DNA from: Sulfitobacter sp. F26204
Lineage (GTDB): Bacteria > Pseudomonadota > Alphaproteobacteria > Rhodobacterales > Rhodobacteraceae
Direction: 5' to 3'
DNA length: 64,000 bases
Assembly (NCBI RefSeq): GCF_026410305.1
Contig: NZ_JAPMLQ010000005.1
Span: 62,001 to 126,000, forward strand
A program made the translations under genes and the position numbers. Under the pieces are notes generated by a model. It searched no databases. It worked only from the letters and a program-made list of their open reading frames with translations, and was not told where the DNA came from. Shown one piece after another: positions 26,016-34,696 of the stretch (position 1 is the first letter of the stretch; the number at the start of each line of letters is the position of its first letter).

Positions 26016-26100
26016 TTGACCGTTGTGTTGGAGATTGCTACATCAAAGGTGCAAAACTACTGATGAGGGCTCTCCGAAGGATACTTTGGGGGGCTCTTTT
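26016..26100 (+). ncRNA. incA: IncA-type counter-transcribed RNA between repB and repC
   Basis: In repABC plasmids a short RNA antisense to the repC leader controls copy number and incompatibility. Here, opposite to repC, TTGACC (26016-26021), a 17-nt spacer and TACATC (26039-26044) form a plausible promoter with a start near 26050. A 15-bp hairpin (26065-26079 with 26084-26098, loop GATA, some G-U pairs) ends in TCTTTTC. The predicted transcript is about 50-55 nt, the usual size for this RNA. Position, orientation, promoter and terminator agree; the sequence itself was not compared with known members. Confidence 0.75.
26065..26100 (+). terminator. Intrinsic terminator hairpin of the incA RNA
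   Basis: Stem 26065-26079 pairs with 26084-26098 around the tetraloop GATA (26080-26083), counting G-U pairs, and is followed by TTTTC. On the opposite strand the same sequence sits in the repC leader, where pairing with the antisense RNA would influence repC transcription or translation. Confidence 0.75.
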
Positions 26101-26149
26101 CTTTCTGGTCTCGTTTGTCTCCTCTGCTCGTGTTTCAGTTCTGACCCGA

Positions 26150-27118
26150 TCAGGACGCCGGGCCTTTTTCACTCTGCCATTGATCGAAGAGTTGCAAAAT
26201 TGTGGCCTCTGCATGCTCTTCCAGCCATTGGCCGAATTCTGGATTGTTCTTGCGGGCGACCTTGATGGCAATGGCTTTGCCATCCACTGCGAGCGTGGCA
26301 AGGGGGCGGCCGTTCCGGTCTTCTACGACAGATTTGACGCCCTGGTCGGCCTGCTTAACTGCAGGTCTCGATCGCTGAAGGCAGGCCGTGTAGACCGCTT
26401 GAAATCTCTCTGCACTTGAGGAATCGGCAGGCAAGGACGGCAAAGTCTCTTTCGCAATCTCGACAAGGGCGACTTTCTTGGCCAATGCGGCCAGTTCTCC
26501 CCATTGTCGTCTGCCAACACCATGAGCAGGTCCGATCATGTGGACGATCTCATCCGGTAGCTGTTCGATCACGACGCGATGGTTCGAAACCCCTTGTCGG
26601 GTCAAGCCCAAGGCATCCTGAATGATGCTTGGTTTATAGCCTGATTCGCTCATCTCTTTGATAAAAAGAGATTTTTCGATAAATGACGGATCGAGGCGAA
26701 GGTTGTTTTCCTGCCCCTGAGCAATCAACGAGGCATCGTCGTCAAGGGTGCGCACGATTGCCTTGACCGTACCGCCAATTTTTCGAATTGCCGCAAGCCT
26801 GCGTCGTCCGTAAACGATACGATAGCGGTCATGTTGTGCCGAAGGGCGAACCATGATGGGTACTTGCTGGCCATGCTTTTGAATGCTTTCGGCAAGTTCA
26901 TCAATGCTGCTGTCTTCCAAAACAAGCCTGTCGCGCAGCCCGTCCAGTTCAATCTGGTCAGGATGAAGATCCCGGATAGAATTGGCCGTGATTTCGCGCA
27001 AGGAGTCACGAAGTCCACCGACAGAGCCGGGCAGTTTCGTGGTTGGTGCCGGGGCAGGGGAGGGCGGTGCGACTTGGCTGTCGTCTATTGGCGGCTGGTT
27101 GAATATATTGCGTGCCAT
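26150..27118 (-). CDS. repB: RepB (ParB-family) partition protein
   Basis: 322 residues. The ParB nuclease-like domain shows LAESIQKHGQQVPIMVRPS and YRIVYGRRRLAAIRKIG, with GRRR as the CTP/DNA-contact box, followed by a helix-turn-helix (YKPSIIQDALGLTRQGVSN). It binds parS and stimulates RepA. The start at 27118 overlaps the repA stop as ATGA, which replaces the longer in-frame start at 27133. It is the second gene of the operon. The C-terminus (FGQWLEEHAEATILQLFDQW) fits the dimerisation region of plasmid RepB proteins. Confidence 0.93.
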   Translation of the reverse strand: MARNIFNQPPIDDSQVAPPSPAPAPTTKLPGSVGGLRDSLREITANSIRDLHPDQIELDGLRDRLVLEDSSIDELAESIQKHGQQVPIMVRPSAQHDRYRIVYGRRRLAAIRKIGGTVKAIVRTLDDDASLIAQGQENNLRLDPSFIEKSLFIKEMSESGYKPSIIQDALGLTRQGVSNHRVVIEQLPDEIVHMIGPAHGVGRRQWGELAALAKKVALVEIAKETLPSLPADSSSAERFQAVYTACLQRSRPAVKQADQGVKSVVEDRNGRPLATLAVDGKAIAIKVARKNNPEFGQWLEEHAEATILQLFDQWQSEKGPAS

Positions 27119-28317
27119 CAGCGCCGCCCCCATGCCAATTGTATGGTCTGCTCAAGTTCATCCGCGACACCGTCAACGCTGGATAGCGCGCGATCAATTG
27201 TTTTACGGATGAATTGGGTTGGATCAACTTCATAAACTGTTTGCTGGGTCATGCCTGCGTCAGAAACGGCGGTCGATTTCAACATCGGTTCGGTCATGAC
27301 CTGCCCCGCCAGAATTGATCTTAGATACCCTGCCATTTGGGTTTGAGGCCCGTCAGATGGTTCGTAGCGTGTGATAAGGAACTTGACGAAATCCCAGGTG
27401 ACCCTGCGTCCAATGGCTTCTTCGACGGCTTTGATCGTTTCCGAGGCAAGCTTGAGGAACTGGCTCATCGACGCGATGTCAAGCATACCGGGAACAACAG
27501 TGACAAGAAGGCCTGTCGATGCGGCTAATGCAGTCAGCGTGAGAAAGCCCAATTGAGGCGGGCAATCAATCAAGATGATGTCGTAGTTGGCTTCGACTTC
27601 TTCCAAAGCCACGGAAAGACGTTCCGCGAAAATTGGCTGTACTCTACGGGCAAGCGCATTGGCTGTTTCGGTCTCATATTCAGAGAGCATCAGACCCGCA
27701 GGAACCATGTCGAGATTGTGAAAATAGGTTTTTTGAATAACCTGTCCCAGCGGGAGCTGATCTTCATATCGCAATGCGTCGTAGATCGTGCCACCTTCGG
27801 CAAATTCGAGTTCGGGCCGAAAACCAAAGAATGTTGTAAGGCTGGCCTGTGGATCAAGATCAAGCACAAGGACACGATACCCACGCAGTGCATAGCGTTG
27901 GGCAAGATGGATCGTTGCAGTGGTCTTGGACGACCCACCTTTGAAATTGACGACTGAAATTACCTGAAGACGATCTCCTTGGCGGCGTCCGGGCAAATAG
28001 GATTCAGCGTTTTTTCCGGTGCGCGCCAGAATGTTCCTCAATTTGCCTATCTCTTCTGCCGTGTAGAACCGGTGACCGCGGCCATCGGTAAACACTTCAG
28101 GGAAACTTCCGTCCTTGTGACGATTGCGTAAATTGGATGTGCTGACCCGCAGCAGAGACGCAACTTCGGTGGAACTGAAGCGTCTGAGCGACTTTCGCTC
28201 TTCGGGTTGAAAGGCAATCTTCATCTGCCGGTCCAGAGACCCGGCAAGATTGTCCGCAAAGGCACCTATATCAGTAGAACCTATACCTTGCGGATTCCCT
28301 GTGATCTGTTCATTCAT
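27118..28317 (-). CDS. repA: RepA (ParA-family) partition ATPase
   Basis: 399 residues. An N-terminal MerR-like DNA-binding domain (STEVASLLRVSTSNLRNRHK, then GRGHRFYTAEEIG) is followed by a deviant Walker A motif NFKGGSSKTT and LVLDLDPQASLTTFFG, and IILIDCPPQLGFL. This architecture is RepA of repABC operons, which partitions the replicon and represses its own operon. It is the first gene, with a perfect DnaA box and an inverted repeat upstream. Length matches the family (about 400). Confidence 0.95.
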   Translation of the reverse strand: MNEQITGNPQGIGSTDIGAFADNLAGSLDRQMKIAFQPEERKSLRRFSSTEVASLLRVSTSNLRNRHKDGSFPEVFTDGRGHRFYTAEEIGKLRNILARTGKNAESYLPGRRQGDRLQVISVVNFKGGSSKTTATIHLAQRYALRGYRVLVLDLDPQASLTTFFGFRPELEFAEGGTIYDALRYEDQLPLGQVIQKTYFHNLDMVPAGLMLSEYETETANALARRVQPIFAERLSVALEEVEANYDIILIDCPPQLGFLTLTALAASTGLLVTVVPGMLDIASMSQFLKLASETIKAVEEAIGRRVTWDFVKFLITRYEPSDGPQTQMAGYLRSILAGQVMTEPMLKSTAVSDAGMTQQTVYEVDPTQFIRKTIDRALSSVDGVADELEQTIQLAWGRR

Positions 28318-28358
28318 TTACTGCCGCCTGTCATGGCCTTTGCTAAGGCTCTTTGTTG

Positions 28359-28401
28359 TTCTGACGGCCTAAGGCGCGCCTGACGCGATTTGCCGTCAGA
28401 A
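28359..28401 (-). promoter_or_regulatory. Inverted-repeat operator cluster upstream of repA
   Basis: TTCTGACGGC (28359-28368) and GCCGTCAGAA (28392-28401) are a perfect 10-bp inverted repeat with 23 bp between. A third half-site CTGACG lies at 28380-28385, and AGGCGCGCCT (28372-28381) is a further 10-bp palindrome. The cluster sits 42-84 bp before the repA start, where RepA (or RepB) would autoregulate the operon. The binding protein is inferred from position. Confidence 0.55.
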
Positions 28402-28457
28402 TGGAAATGCCATGAAAGAGTGAGTCCGGCAACAAAAAACAATAGGGTAACTGAAAG

Positions 28458-28466
28458 TTATCCACA
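28458..28466 (+). promoter_or_regulatory. Consensus DnaA box upstream of repA
   Basis: TTATCCACA matches the consensus DnaA-binding sequence exactly. It lies about 140 bp upstream of repA in the 510-bp gap between repA and the divergent transporter gene; apart from this and the inverted repeat, I see no gene in that gap. A single box could modulate the repABC promoter. Confidence 0.5.
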
Positions 28467-28827
28467 GACCAAGTTGGGTATCCTGTAGAAAGAAGTTGTT
28501 AGATAATTGAAATATATAACTTTTCTGCGAATTCTTACCGCCGGAGGCTTAAAACTCCTTCGAACAGGATTCATTTGATTTTCGCCGCATGTCAGCGATT
28601 TTGGGCCTCTGATGCTATTGATTCTTTGAAGGGGTCGACGTTTGAAGGCCGGACGAGGTTTGTAATCCTGCGCGAAAGTTAAGATTCGCGTGATTGCTAC
28701 TCCGTTTACAATCTGCATTCTACGCGGCCGGCCAGATCTGCGTTTATGGTATTGTTTTGCCTGCAAATCGTTACTCTAAGGTAGAAGTCCTGTCCGCTTG
28801 ACAACACCCAACCCCAGAGACCTGCGT

Positions 28828-30111
28828 ATGCCTGTAACGAAGCTGGAAAAAAGATTGTTCAAAGCATTGGTTGAGGACACCACGACCTCGGGTGGCTTGT
28901 CTGAGGCACAGGTGAAACGAGAACCGGCGAATTTTCTGCGCCATGCGGTTTCTCTCTCCATGAATAAGGTGGCCGATGGGTTGATTGATCCAAAACTGGT
29001 GCTTTCATGGCTTCTTGCACACTTGGGCGCATCTTCGTTCTTTGTCGGCCTGCTGGTTCCAATCAGAGAAGCAGGTGCTCTATTACCCCAACTGTTCACT
29101 GCGCCGCGCGTACAGGCGATGAGGCGCCGAAAATGGGCCTGGGTAGCCGGAAGTATCGGTCAGGGTGCAGCGGCGGCGGGTATTGTTCTGGTTGCATTGA
29201 CCTTGTCAGCAGAGGCTGCCGGTGCTCTGATTTGTGCGTTCCTGGCTGTACTGGCAGTGGCGCGCTCGGTTTGTTCGGTGAGTTACAGCGATGTACTGGG
29301 CAAAACCGTGGGCCAGTCGCGTCGCGGTGCCGCGACGGGTACCGCGACATCGCTTGGGGCAGGGGCTGTTGTTCTGTTCGCCCTCCTTTTGATGTCGGGC
29401 CTGGTCGAACGCGCAGTGCTCGTCGTGGTGGCTATCGGTCTTGCCGCTCTCTTGTGGCTGGCGGCGGGTCTCGTTTTCTCGACGCTGTGGGAAGAGCCTG
29501 TGCCGGGGGAAAAGCGTTCAGCGACATTTGCGCAGTTGAAAATCCTGTTTCATGATCCACAGCTACGCCGCTTTATCTGGGCGCGCGGGTTATTGACGTC
29601 CACTGCGCTTGCGCCACCCTATATTGTCTTGTTGGGTGCCCAGGCCGGGCAGGGTACATTCGACAGGCTCGGGGCGCTGGTGCTTGCCTCTTCGATCGCC
29701 TCATTCTTGAGTTCGTGGGTTTGGGGGCGTCTTGCAGACAGTTCCAGCCGACGTGTGCTCATGTTTTCCGGAATGCTCGGTGGTTTGGCCTTGGGTGCAG
29801 CGATTGTGCTGGATCTTGCCGGTGCCACCCAGATGATTTGGGTTCTTCCCTTGGTGTTGTTCGTTCTCATGATTGCCTATCATGGGGTCCGTCAGGGCAG
29901 GGTAATCTATCTTGTGGACATGGCTCCAAAGCATAACAGGGCAACATATACGGCAGTTTCGAACACGATGATCGGGATCGTTTTGTTGGGCTCTGGTGTG
30001 TTTGGAGCGCTGGCATCCCTGGCGGGGGCCAAAGCCACGCTGTTGATCTTTGCCTGTATGGCGTTTGCGTCAATAATTGTTACCAAAGGCCTAGAGGACA
30101 TCGATGGTTGA
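28828..30111 (+). CDS. MFS transporter
   Basis: 427 residues with about eleven to twelve membrane helices (for example GAALICAF-like AAGALICAFLAVLAVARSV and VLPLVLFVLMIAYHG). The major-facilitator loop appears late as WGRLADSSSRRVLMFSG. The N-terminal 50 residues are hydrophilic and may be regulatory. ATG 28828 is preferred to an upstream TTG at 28798. It is divergent from repA and the next gene is another MFS carrier on the same strand 118 nt on, but the two are not close in sequence. Substrate unknown. Confidence 0.82.
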   Translation: MPVTKLEKRLFKALVEDTTTSGGLSEAQVKREPANFLRHAVSLSMNKVADGLIDPKLVLSWLLAHLGASSFFVGLLVPIREAGALLPQLFTAPRVQAMRRRKWAWVAGSIGQGAAAAGIVLVALTLSAEAAGALICAFLAVLAVARSVCSVSYSDVLGKTVGQSRRGAATGTATSLGAGAVVLFALLLMSGLVERAVLVVVAIGLAALLWLAAGLVFSTLWEEPVPGEKRSATFAQLKILFHDPQLRRFIWARGLLTSTALAPPYIVLLGAQAGQGTFDRLGALVLASSIASFLSSWVWGRLADSSSRRVLMFSGMLGGLALGAAIVLDLAGATQMIWVLPLVLFVLMIAYHGVRQGRVIYLVDMAPKHNRATYTAVSNTMIGIVLLGSGVFGALASLAGAKATLLIFACMAFASIIVTKGLEDIDG

Positions 30112-30229
30112 GTCGCCCAGCCTGTGACCCAACTTTGTTGTGTTCATGTAAGTGCCGACTTCTGCTAGACAGAGGGGAGGTTAATCCCACCCGTCCGCGC
30201 TTAAGGACAGATCACCGGACAGATATACT

Positions 30230-31504
30230 ATGGCCCAATCCCTGCGCATGCTGCTTGCCCCGGTCAAATCGCTTCTTGGCGGTACGTCAGCCTTTATGGC
30301 GGGGAACAGTTTGCTTGGTGTGGTACTCCCGCTTCGGATGGAGGCCGCCGGATATCCAATTGCGCTGACCGGTTTGATCATGGCGGCGTATTACCTGGGG
30401 CTGGCCTTTGGCGGGTTCAAGGCAAAACACATAATTCTGCGGATCGGACATATCCGGGCTTTCTCGACATTTGCGGCGCTGACAGCGGCTGTATGTCTGG
30501 CTTATGCGTTCTTTTTCAATCCGGTGGCCTGGGTGATCCTACGGATGATCAACGGGTTTTGCATCGCCGGCATGACCAATTCGGTTGAAAGCTGGTTGAA
30601 TGATCGCAGCAGCAACGAAACGCGTGGCCGCGTCCTCGGATATTACATGCTGGTCTTTTATCTTGCGATTGCTGTTGGACAAACGATGGTGAACATCGCT
30701 CCCGTCGAGGGTAGTGACCTTTTGATGATCGCCGCTGTGTTGATCGGGTTATCGCTTATTCCGATCGCTCTCACTCGCTTGGGCGAACCCAACCTGAGCG
30801 AGCTTCGCGTTCTGGGTGTGAAAAAGCTGTTCGAAGCCTCGCGCGTTGGTGTGATCGGGGCAGGGGTTGCCGGTATTTTGGTCGGATCCTTTTATGCACT
30901 TGGAGTCGTCTTTGCCCGACAGATCGGGTTGAGCGTTTCGGAGGCCGCGATCTTCATGAGCACGGTAGTGCTTGGCGGGCTTGCTGCGCAGGTGCCGGTT
31001 GGCATGCTGGCAGACAGGTTTGATCGCCGGATCGTGATGTCCTGTATTCTGATCGCTGTTGGGGCGTCATGGGGGCTGTTGTCGATTTCGATCCCGGGCG
31101 ACGTTCCACTGATCCTGTTGATGGCTATGGCAGTAGCCTTCGGCGGGGCGATTAGCAGCGTTTACCCACTTTGTGTGGCCCAGACGTTCGACCGGCTGGA
31201 CCGGAAATATTATGTTGCGGCATCAGGCCGATTGCTGATGGTTTACTCCATGGGCGCAACGGCCGGGCCATTGCTCGCCTCATTTCTAATGTCGCTATAT
31301 GGTCCGCGATCGTTCTTTCTTTTCGAATCTGCGATTGCGGTGGCTTATGCGTTCTTTGTCCTTGTCATAGTTAAGACAGGGCCAGAATTACCTGTGGAAG
31401 GGCGTGAGAAATTTGTACCCTTGCCTGACATATCGCCGGTTGCCATGGCGCTAGACCCGCGCACCGAACCAAACCGCCACCCTTCGCAAGCAGAGCAAAG
31501 ATAG
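30230..31504 (+). CDS. MFS transporter, YcaD-like
   Basis: 424 residues, twelve predicted helices. The first half shows LGLAFGGFKAKHIILRIGHI (the loop after helix 2) and RMINGFCIAGMTNSVESWLN, the latter very characteristic of the YcaD/sugar-type MFS subgroup; the second half has VPVGMLADRFDRRIVM. The C-terminal 45 residues are a hydrophilic tail. Probable drug or metabolite exporter; substrate unknown. Its stop is followed by an 8-bp inverted repeat (31503-31510 with 31525-31532) shared with the convergent mgtE end. Confidence 0.87.
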   Translation: MAQSLRMLLAPVKSLLGGTSAFMAGNSLLGVVLPLRMEAAGYPIALTGLIMAAYYLGLAFGGFKAKHIILRIGHIRAFSTFAALTAAVCLAYAFFFNPVAWVILRMINGFCIAGMTNSVESWLNDRSSNETRGRVLGYYMLVFYLAIAVGQTMVNIAPVEGSDLLMIAAVLIGLSLIPIALTRLGEPNLSELRVLGVKKLFEASRVGVIGAGVAGILVGSFYALGVVFARQIGLSVSEAAIFMSTVVLGGLAAQVPVGMLADRFDRRIVMSCILIAVGASWGLLSISIPGDVPLILLMAMAVAFGGAISSVYPLCVAQTFDRLDRKYYVAASGRLLMVYSMGATAGPLLASFLMSLYGPRSFFLFESAIAVAYAFFVLVIVKTGPELPVEGREKFVPLPDISPVAMALDPRTEPNRHPSQAEQR

Positions 31505-31532
31505 CGCAGGCGTGAGGGCAGGCACCTGCGCT
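31503..31532. terminator. Possible bidirectional hairpin between MFS and mgtE ends
   Basis: AGCGCAGG (31503-31510) pairs perfectly with CCTGCGCT (31525-31532) between two convergent genes. The loop is 14 nt and there is no T-run on either side, so terminator function is uncertain. Confidence 0.35.
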
Positions 31533-32863
31533 CAGAGGCTCAGAACGACACGTGCAATAGAGAAATAGATCAGCACGCCGAGAGCGTCCGAAATTGTTGT
31601 CACCAGCGGTCCACTTGCCGTTGCTGGGTCAAGTTTCAATTTGTTGAGCAGGAACGGCAGCGACATGCCGACAAGGCTTCCGATCAGCACGACCACGAAC
31701 ATGGTGAGACCAACCGTCAGGGCTACCTCCGTCCCGCCACGCCACGCGCCAACCGGAAAGACCACTGCCGCCATTGTTGCGCCCAACGCAGCTGCGACAG
31801 CCAGTTCGCGGATAATCAGCGTGCCCCAGTCCTTCAACTGCACATCTCCGGTGGCAAGAGCACGCACCATAAGAGTGGCCGATTGCGACCCGGCATTGCC
31901 GCTACTGTCGATCAGAAGTGGCAGGAAAAACACCAGAGAAACATAAGCAAGAATCATTTCTTCGAAATAGGCGATGCCAGCGCCAGAAAACAGATTTCCG
32001 AAAACCAGAAGTGCCAGCCAGACGATGCGCTTGGAATAAAGTATTCCAATCCCGGCTTTGCGAATGCTCTGTGAGAAGGGAACAACGGTGGACATCTTTT
32101 GAAAGTCCTCTGTCGCTTCGGCCTGCATCACATCAGCGGCATCGTCATGGGTAACTATACCAACGAGACGGCCACTCGCATCAACAACCGGAATAGCGAG
32201 AAGGTTGTAATGCGCGATCAGTTTCCCGACATCTTCCTGATCAGTTTCGAGCGTGACGGAGATCGGTTCAGGTTCCATGAGATCCCGGATCAATGTATTG
32301 TCAGTCGCGAGAATGAGCGTATGCAGCCTGACAGAACCGATCAGACGCTGGGCATCATCGATAACATACGAACGATAGATTGTCTCGGTCTGGGGGGCCT
32401 GAAGTCGAAGCGCGGCAAGTGCGTTCGCCGCTGTCATGTCGGTTTCAAGTGTCGCATAATCCGATGTCATCAGCGCACCGGCACATTCTGCGCTATGCGC
32501 CGACAGACAGCGGATGTCAGCCGCGACATCCGGGTTGAGTTCTTTGATCAAACGGATCTGATCATTGTTGGACAGCAATCTGAACAGATCCGCACGGTCA
32601 TCGGCATGCATCGCCGTCACCAGAGCGGTCAGATCAGACAGATGGAGTGCCATTGCGATTTCGACCTGCATCTCAAGAGGCAGATTGTCAAAGATCATCG
32701 CCCTTTTTGGCAGGCCCAGTTCTGCAAGGTGATGCCTGACCTGTGCACTGGGCAATTTATCGAACCAGGAGACCACGTCGATGAGATGCGCCGTGTCCAG
32801 GAATTTGCGAATGCCGGCATCACTGGCGTCAGTTGGATGTGGGAATTGGTCTGATGACATCAT
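31532..32863 (-). CDS. mgtE: Magnesium transporter MgtE
   Basis: 443 residues, the normal length. Order: helical N domain (RAMIFDNLPLEMQVEIAMAL), paired CBS domains (ALMTSDYATLETDMT, then LMEPEPISVTLETDQ and AIPVVDASGRLVGIVTHDD), connecting helix and a five-helix membrane domain. The membrane part carries LLIDSSGNAGSQSATLMVRA and KLDPATASGPLVTTISDALG, the pore and Mg-binding signatures. Mg-gated Mg2+ channel of the inner membrane; the Asp in the last motif is the pore ligand. Stands alone. Confidence 0.94.
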   Translation of the reverse strand: MMSSDQFPHPTDASDAGIRKFLDTAHLIDVVSWFDKLPSAQVRHHLAELGLPKRAMIFDNLPLEMQVEIAMALHLSDLTALVTAMHADDRADLFRLLSNNDQIRLIKELNPDVAADIRCLSAHSAECAGALMTSDYATLETDMTAANALAALRLQAPQTETIYRSYVIDDAQRLIGSVRLHTLILATDNTLIRDLMEPEPISVTLETDQEDVGKLIAHYNLLAIPVVDASGRLVGIVTHDDAADVMQAEATEDFQKMSTVVPFSQSIRKAGIGILYSKRIVWLALLVFGNLFSGAGIAYFEEMILAYVSLVFFLPLLIDSSGNAGSQSATLMVRALATGDVQLKDWGTLIIRELAVAAALGATMAAVVFPVGAWRGGTEVALTVGLTMFVVVLIGSLVGMSLPFLLNKLKLDPATASGPLVTTISDALGVLIYFSIARVVLSL

Positions 32864-32916
32864 CGGAACTTTCTGAGGTGGTCAAATGCTGCCGCCAGTG
32901 GCCCATGTTTGACAAT

Positions 32917-34578
32917 TCAATTGAGGTGATCGCAGCCTTGTTTCACCCCTGACCTGCAATAAGCGATCAGGCGTGCTGTATCTGTTTCTGTCCAATCGTC
33001 AGGATCGGTCAAAGCCACCCAGGGACCGACATAATCAGCGCCGAAATATGAATGGCCATGTCCGTCTGGTGCGGTATTTGCCAAGGCCATGTCGACAGCA
33101 AGCTGGAATTGAGTGACCACTGGAATAAATCGCATATCCGGCGAGACATCAGGGCCAGGCGGTTCCTTCATCCATTCGGGTTTGCGAAACAGTGAGCTGG
33201 ATGTGAAAAAAACGATGGGATCGCTGGAATACTGCAAATATATGATCCGCATGTTGCCCCAACCTTCTGGCCCTCCTGCATCTTGAAAGTGCGAGGCAAA
33301 GCGTACCAACCGCCCTTCTCCAAGAAGCGGTGCAATGTAGGGACTGTCGCGATTGCGCGAGGCGACCACGTTCTGCCAGCGGATCGACGGGAAAGGCGGG
33401 CCTGCCCAAAGCGCGCCATTGATGGGATCGTCGAGCAATGCAAACATATCCGTGCCGTGCATCGATGACCACGCGCCAAGACTGAGTCCATGAACATACA
33501 AGCGTGGGCGGTCCTCGTCAGGCAGGTCGCGCCAATAGGTATGGATGGTGCTGATCAGGGCTTCCGCCTGATCCAGTCCGGTACGTGTTTCAAGAATGAG
33601 CGCCAGAGGGGATTGCAGATAGGAATACTGCACCGCGACCGTCGCAACGTTACCGCCGTGCATATACTCCACGGTGTCGACCGCGCCGGGATCCATCCAG
33701 CCGGTGCCCGTAGGCATTGCAACAATCAGAATTTCACGGTCAAACCCGCCCTGCCGGATCAGTTCGGCCAGTGCCACATCAGCACGTTCCTGCGCTGTAT
33801 CGGCCTGCGCACGCCCGACATAAACGCGAATGGGTGTAAGGGCGTCGCGTCCGGTAAAACTGGTGATGTCCTTGGCCGTTGGCCCGTTCAGTACGTAGTC
33901 ACGCCCAGGCTGACCGAGTGCTCCCCAGTCAACCAGAGATGCCTCTCCCCCTGTCAGATTGCGCGCAGCGGGTGGGGGAGGGGCATCAGCAAAAAGTTTT
34001 TGGGCAACCGTCACCGAATTGTCCAATCCCGTGATGACACGGTTCATCACGCCATCGCGGGCCAGAATGGTCAGGGCAAGTGCCGTCACTAAAAATCCGG
34101 CAACATTCGCCGTGCGCGCGGGCATGATATGGTAAAGGCGAAATCTGACCCGATCAAAAAGCCATTGCAGACCAAAGCCGAGCAACACCAGCACTGTGAA
34201 GATTGCCAAAGCCAGCGCCATCATCCGGATCGTGTGGGCGTTTTCGAGCAATTCCAGGTCCATGCGTTCGCGGATGCCATTCTGCCAGTGGCGGGTATTG
34301 GCAAGACATAGCCACAGCACGATGGCTGTAGGTACACAGGCAATGACCCGCGTGATAAATGCAATTCGGCCATGGAATTCAGGAAGCTCAAGCAGCCGCC
34401 AAATCGAAATGCAGGTCCGCCCGATCAGATAGCCCAAGGCCATGACAATACCGCCGAGGATCCCTTGAACCAGCCAATCCCGCGGAATCAATGAGGGTGT
34501 GAGCGATGCGGCAAGAAACACCAACCCAAGACAAAGAGGCAGGACATAGAGACCGGTTCGCCCAGGAAGTTGCATCAT
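32917..34578 (-). CDS. Integral-membrane alpha/beta-hydrolase (Abhydrolase_9 type)
   Basis: 553 residues. An N-terminal block of about five membrane helices (YVLPLCLGLVFLAASLTPSL to FLVTALALTIL) is followed by an alpha/beta-hydrolase domain from about residue 200. The nucleophile elbow reads YVHGLSLGAWSS, with GLSLG as the GxSxG motif. TPSLIPRDW near the start and the RVYVGRAQADTAQERA segment are typical of the PF15420/PF10081 pair. Possible membrane lipid or ester hydrolase; no substrate known. It is divergent from the antiporter gene. Confidence 0.85.
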   Translation of the reverse strand: MMQLPGRTGLYVLPLCLGLVFLAASLTPSLIPRDWLVQGILGGIVMALGYLIGRTCISIWRLLELPEFHGRIAFITRVIACVPTAIVLWLCLANTRHWQNGIRERMDLELLENAHTIRMMALALAIFTVLVLLGFGLQWLFDRVRFRLYHIMPARTANVAGFLVTALALTILARDGVMNRVITGLDNSVTVAQKLFADAPPPPAARNLTGGEASLVDWGALGQPGRDYVLNGPTAKDITSFTGRDALTPIRVYVGRAQADTAQERADVALAELIRQGGFDREILIVAMPTGTGWMDPGAVDTVEYMHGGNVATVAVQYSYLQSPLALILETRTGLDQAEALISTIHTYWRDLPDEDRPRLYVHGLSLGAWSSMHGTDMFALLDDPINGALWAGPPFPSIRWQNVVASRNRDSPYIAPLLGEGRLVRFASHFQDAGGPEGWGNMRIIYLQYSSDPIVFFTSSSLFRKPEWMKEPPGPDVSPDMRFIPVVTQFQLAVDMALANTAPDGHGHSYFGADYVGPWVALTDPDDWTETDTARLIAYCRSGVKQGCDHLN

Positions 34579-34696
34579 GTCACATGTTCCAAAACTAATA
34601 CCCTGAGCCTATTCGAAAGCCCGGCCAAGGGCCACTCGATGCAAGTCCTGTCAAGTAGACCTGTTCACGGCCTGGCAAAACAGGTTAGCTGCTTTT

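Noticed and set aside
26066..26097. Direct repeat of GGGCTCT as an iteron pair
   Set aside because: The two copies are the two arms of the incA terminator hairpin (pairing through G-U), not an iteron array.
28458..28766. 102-codon minus-strand open frame between repA and the MFS gene
   Set aside because: Basic, low-complexity composition, no ribosome site, overlaps the DnaA box; judged non-coding.
32864..32916. Mg-sensing riboswitch upstream of mgtE
   Set aside because: mgtE starts at 32863 with the preceding gene ending only 53 nt upstream; there is no room for a known Mg riboswitch.
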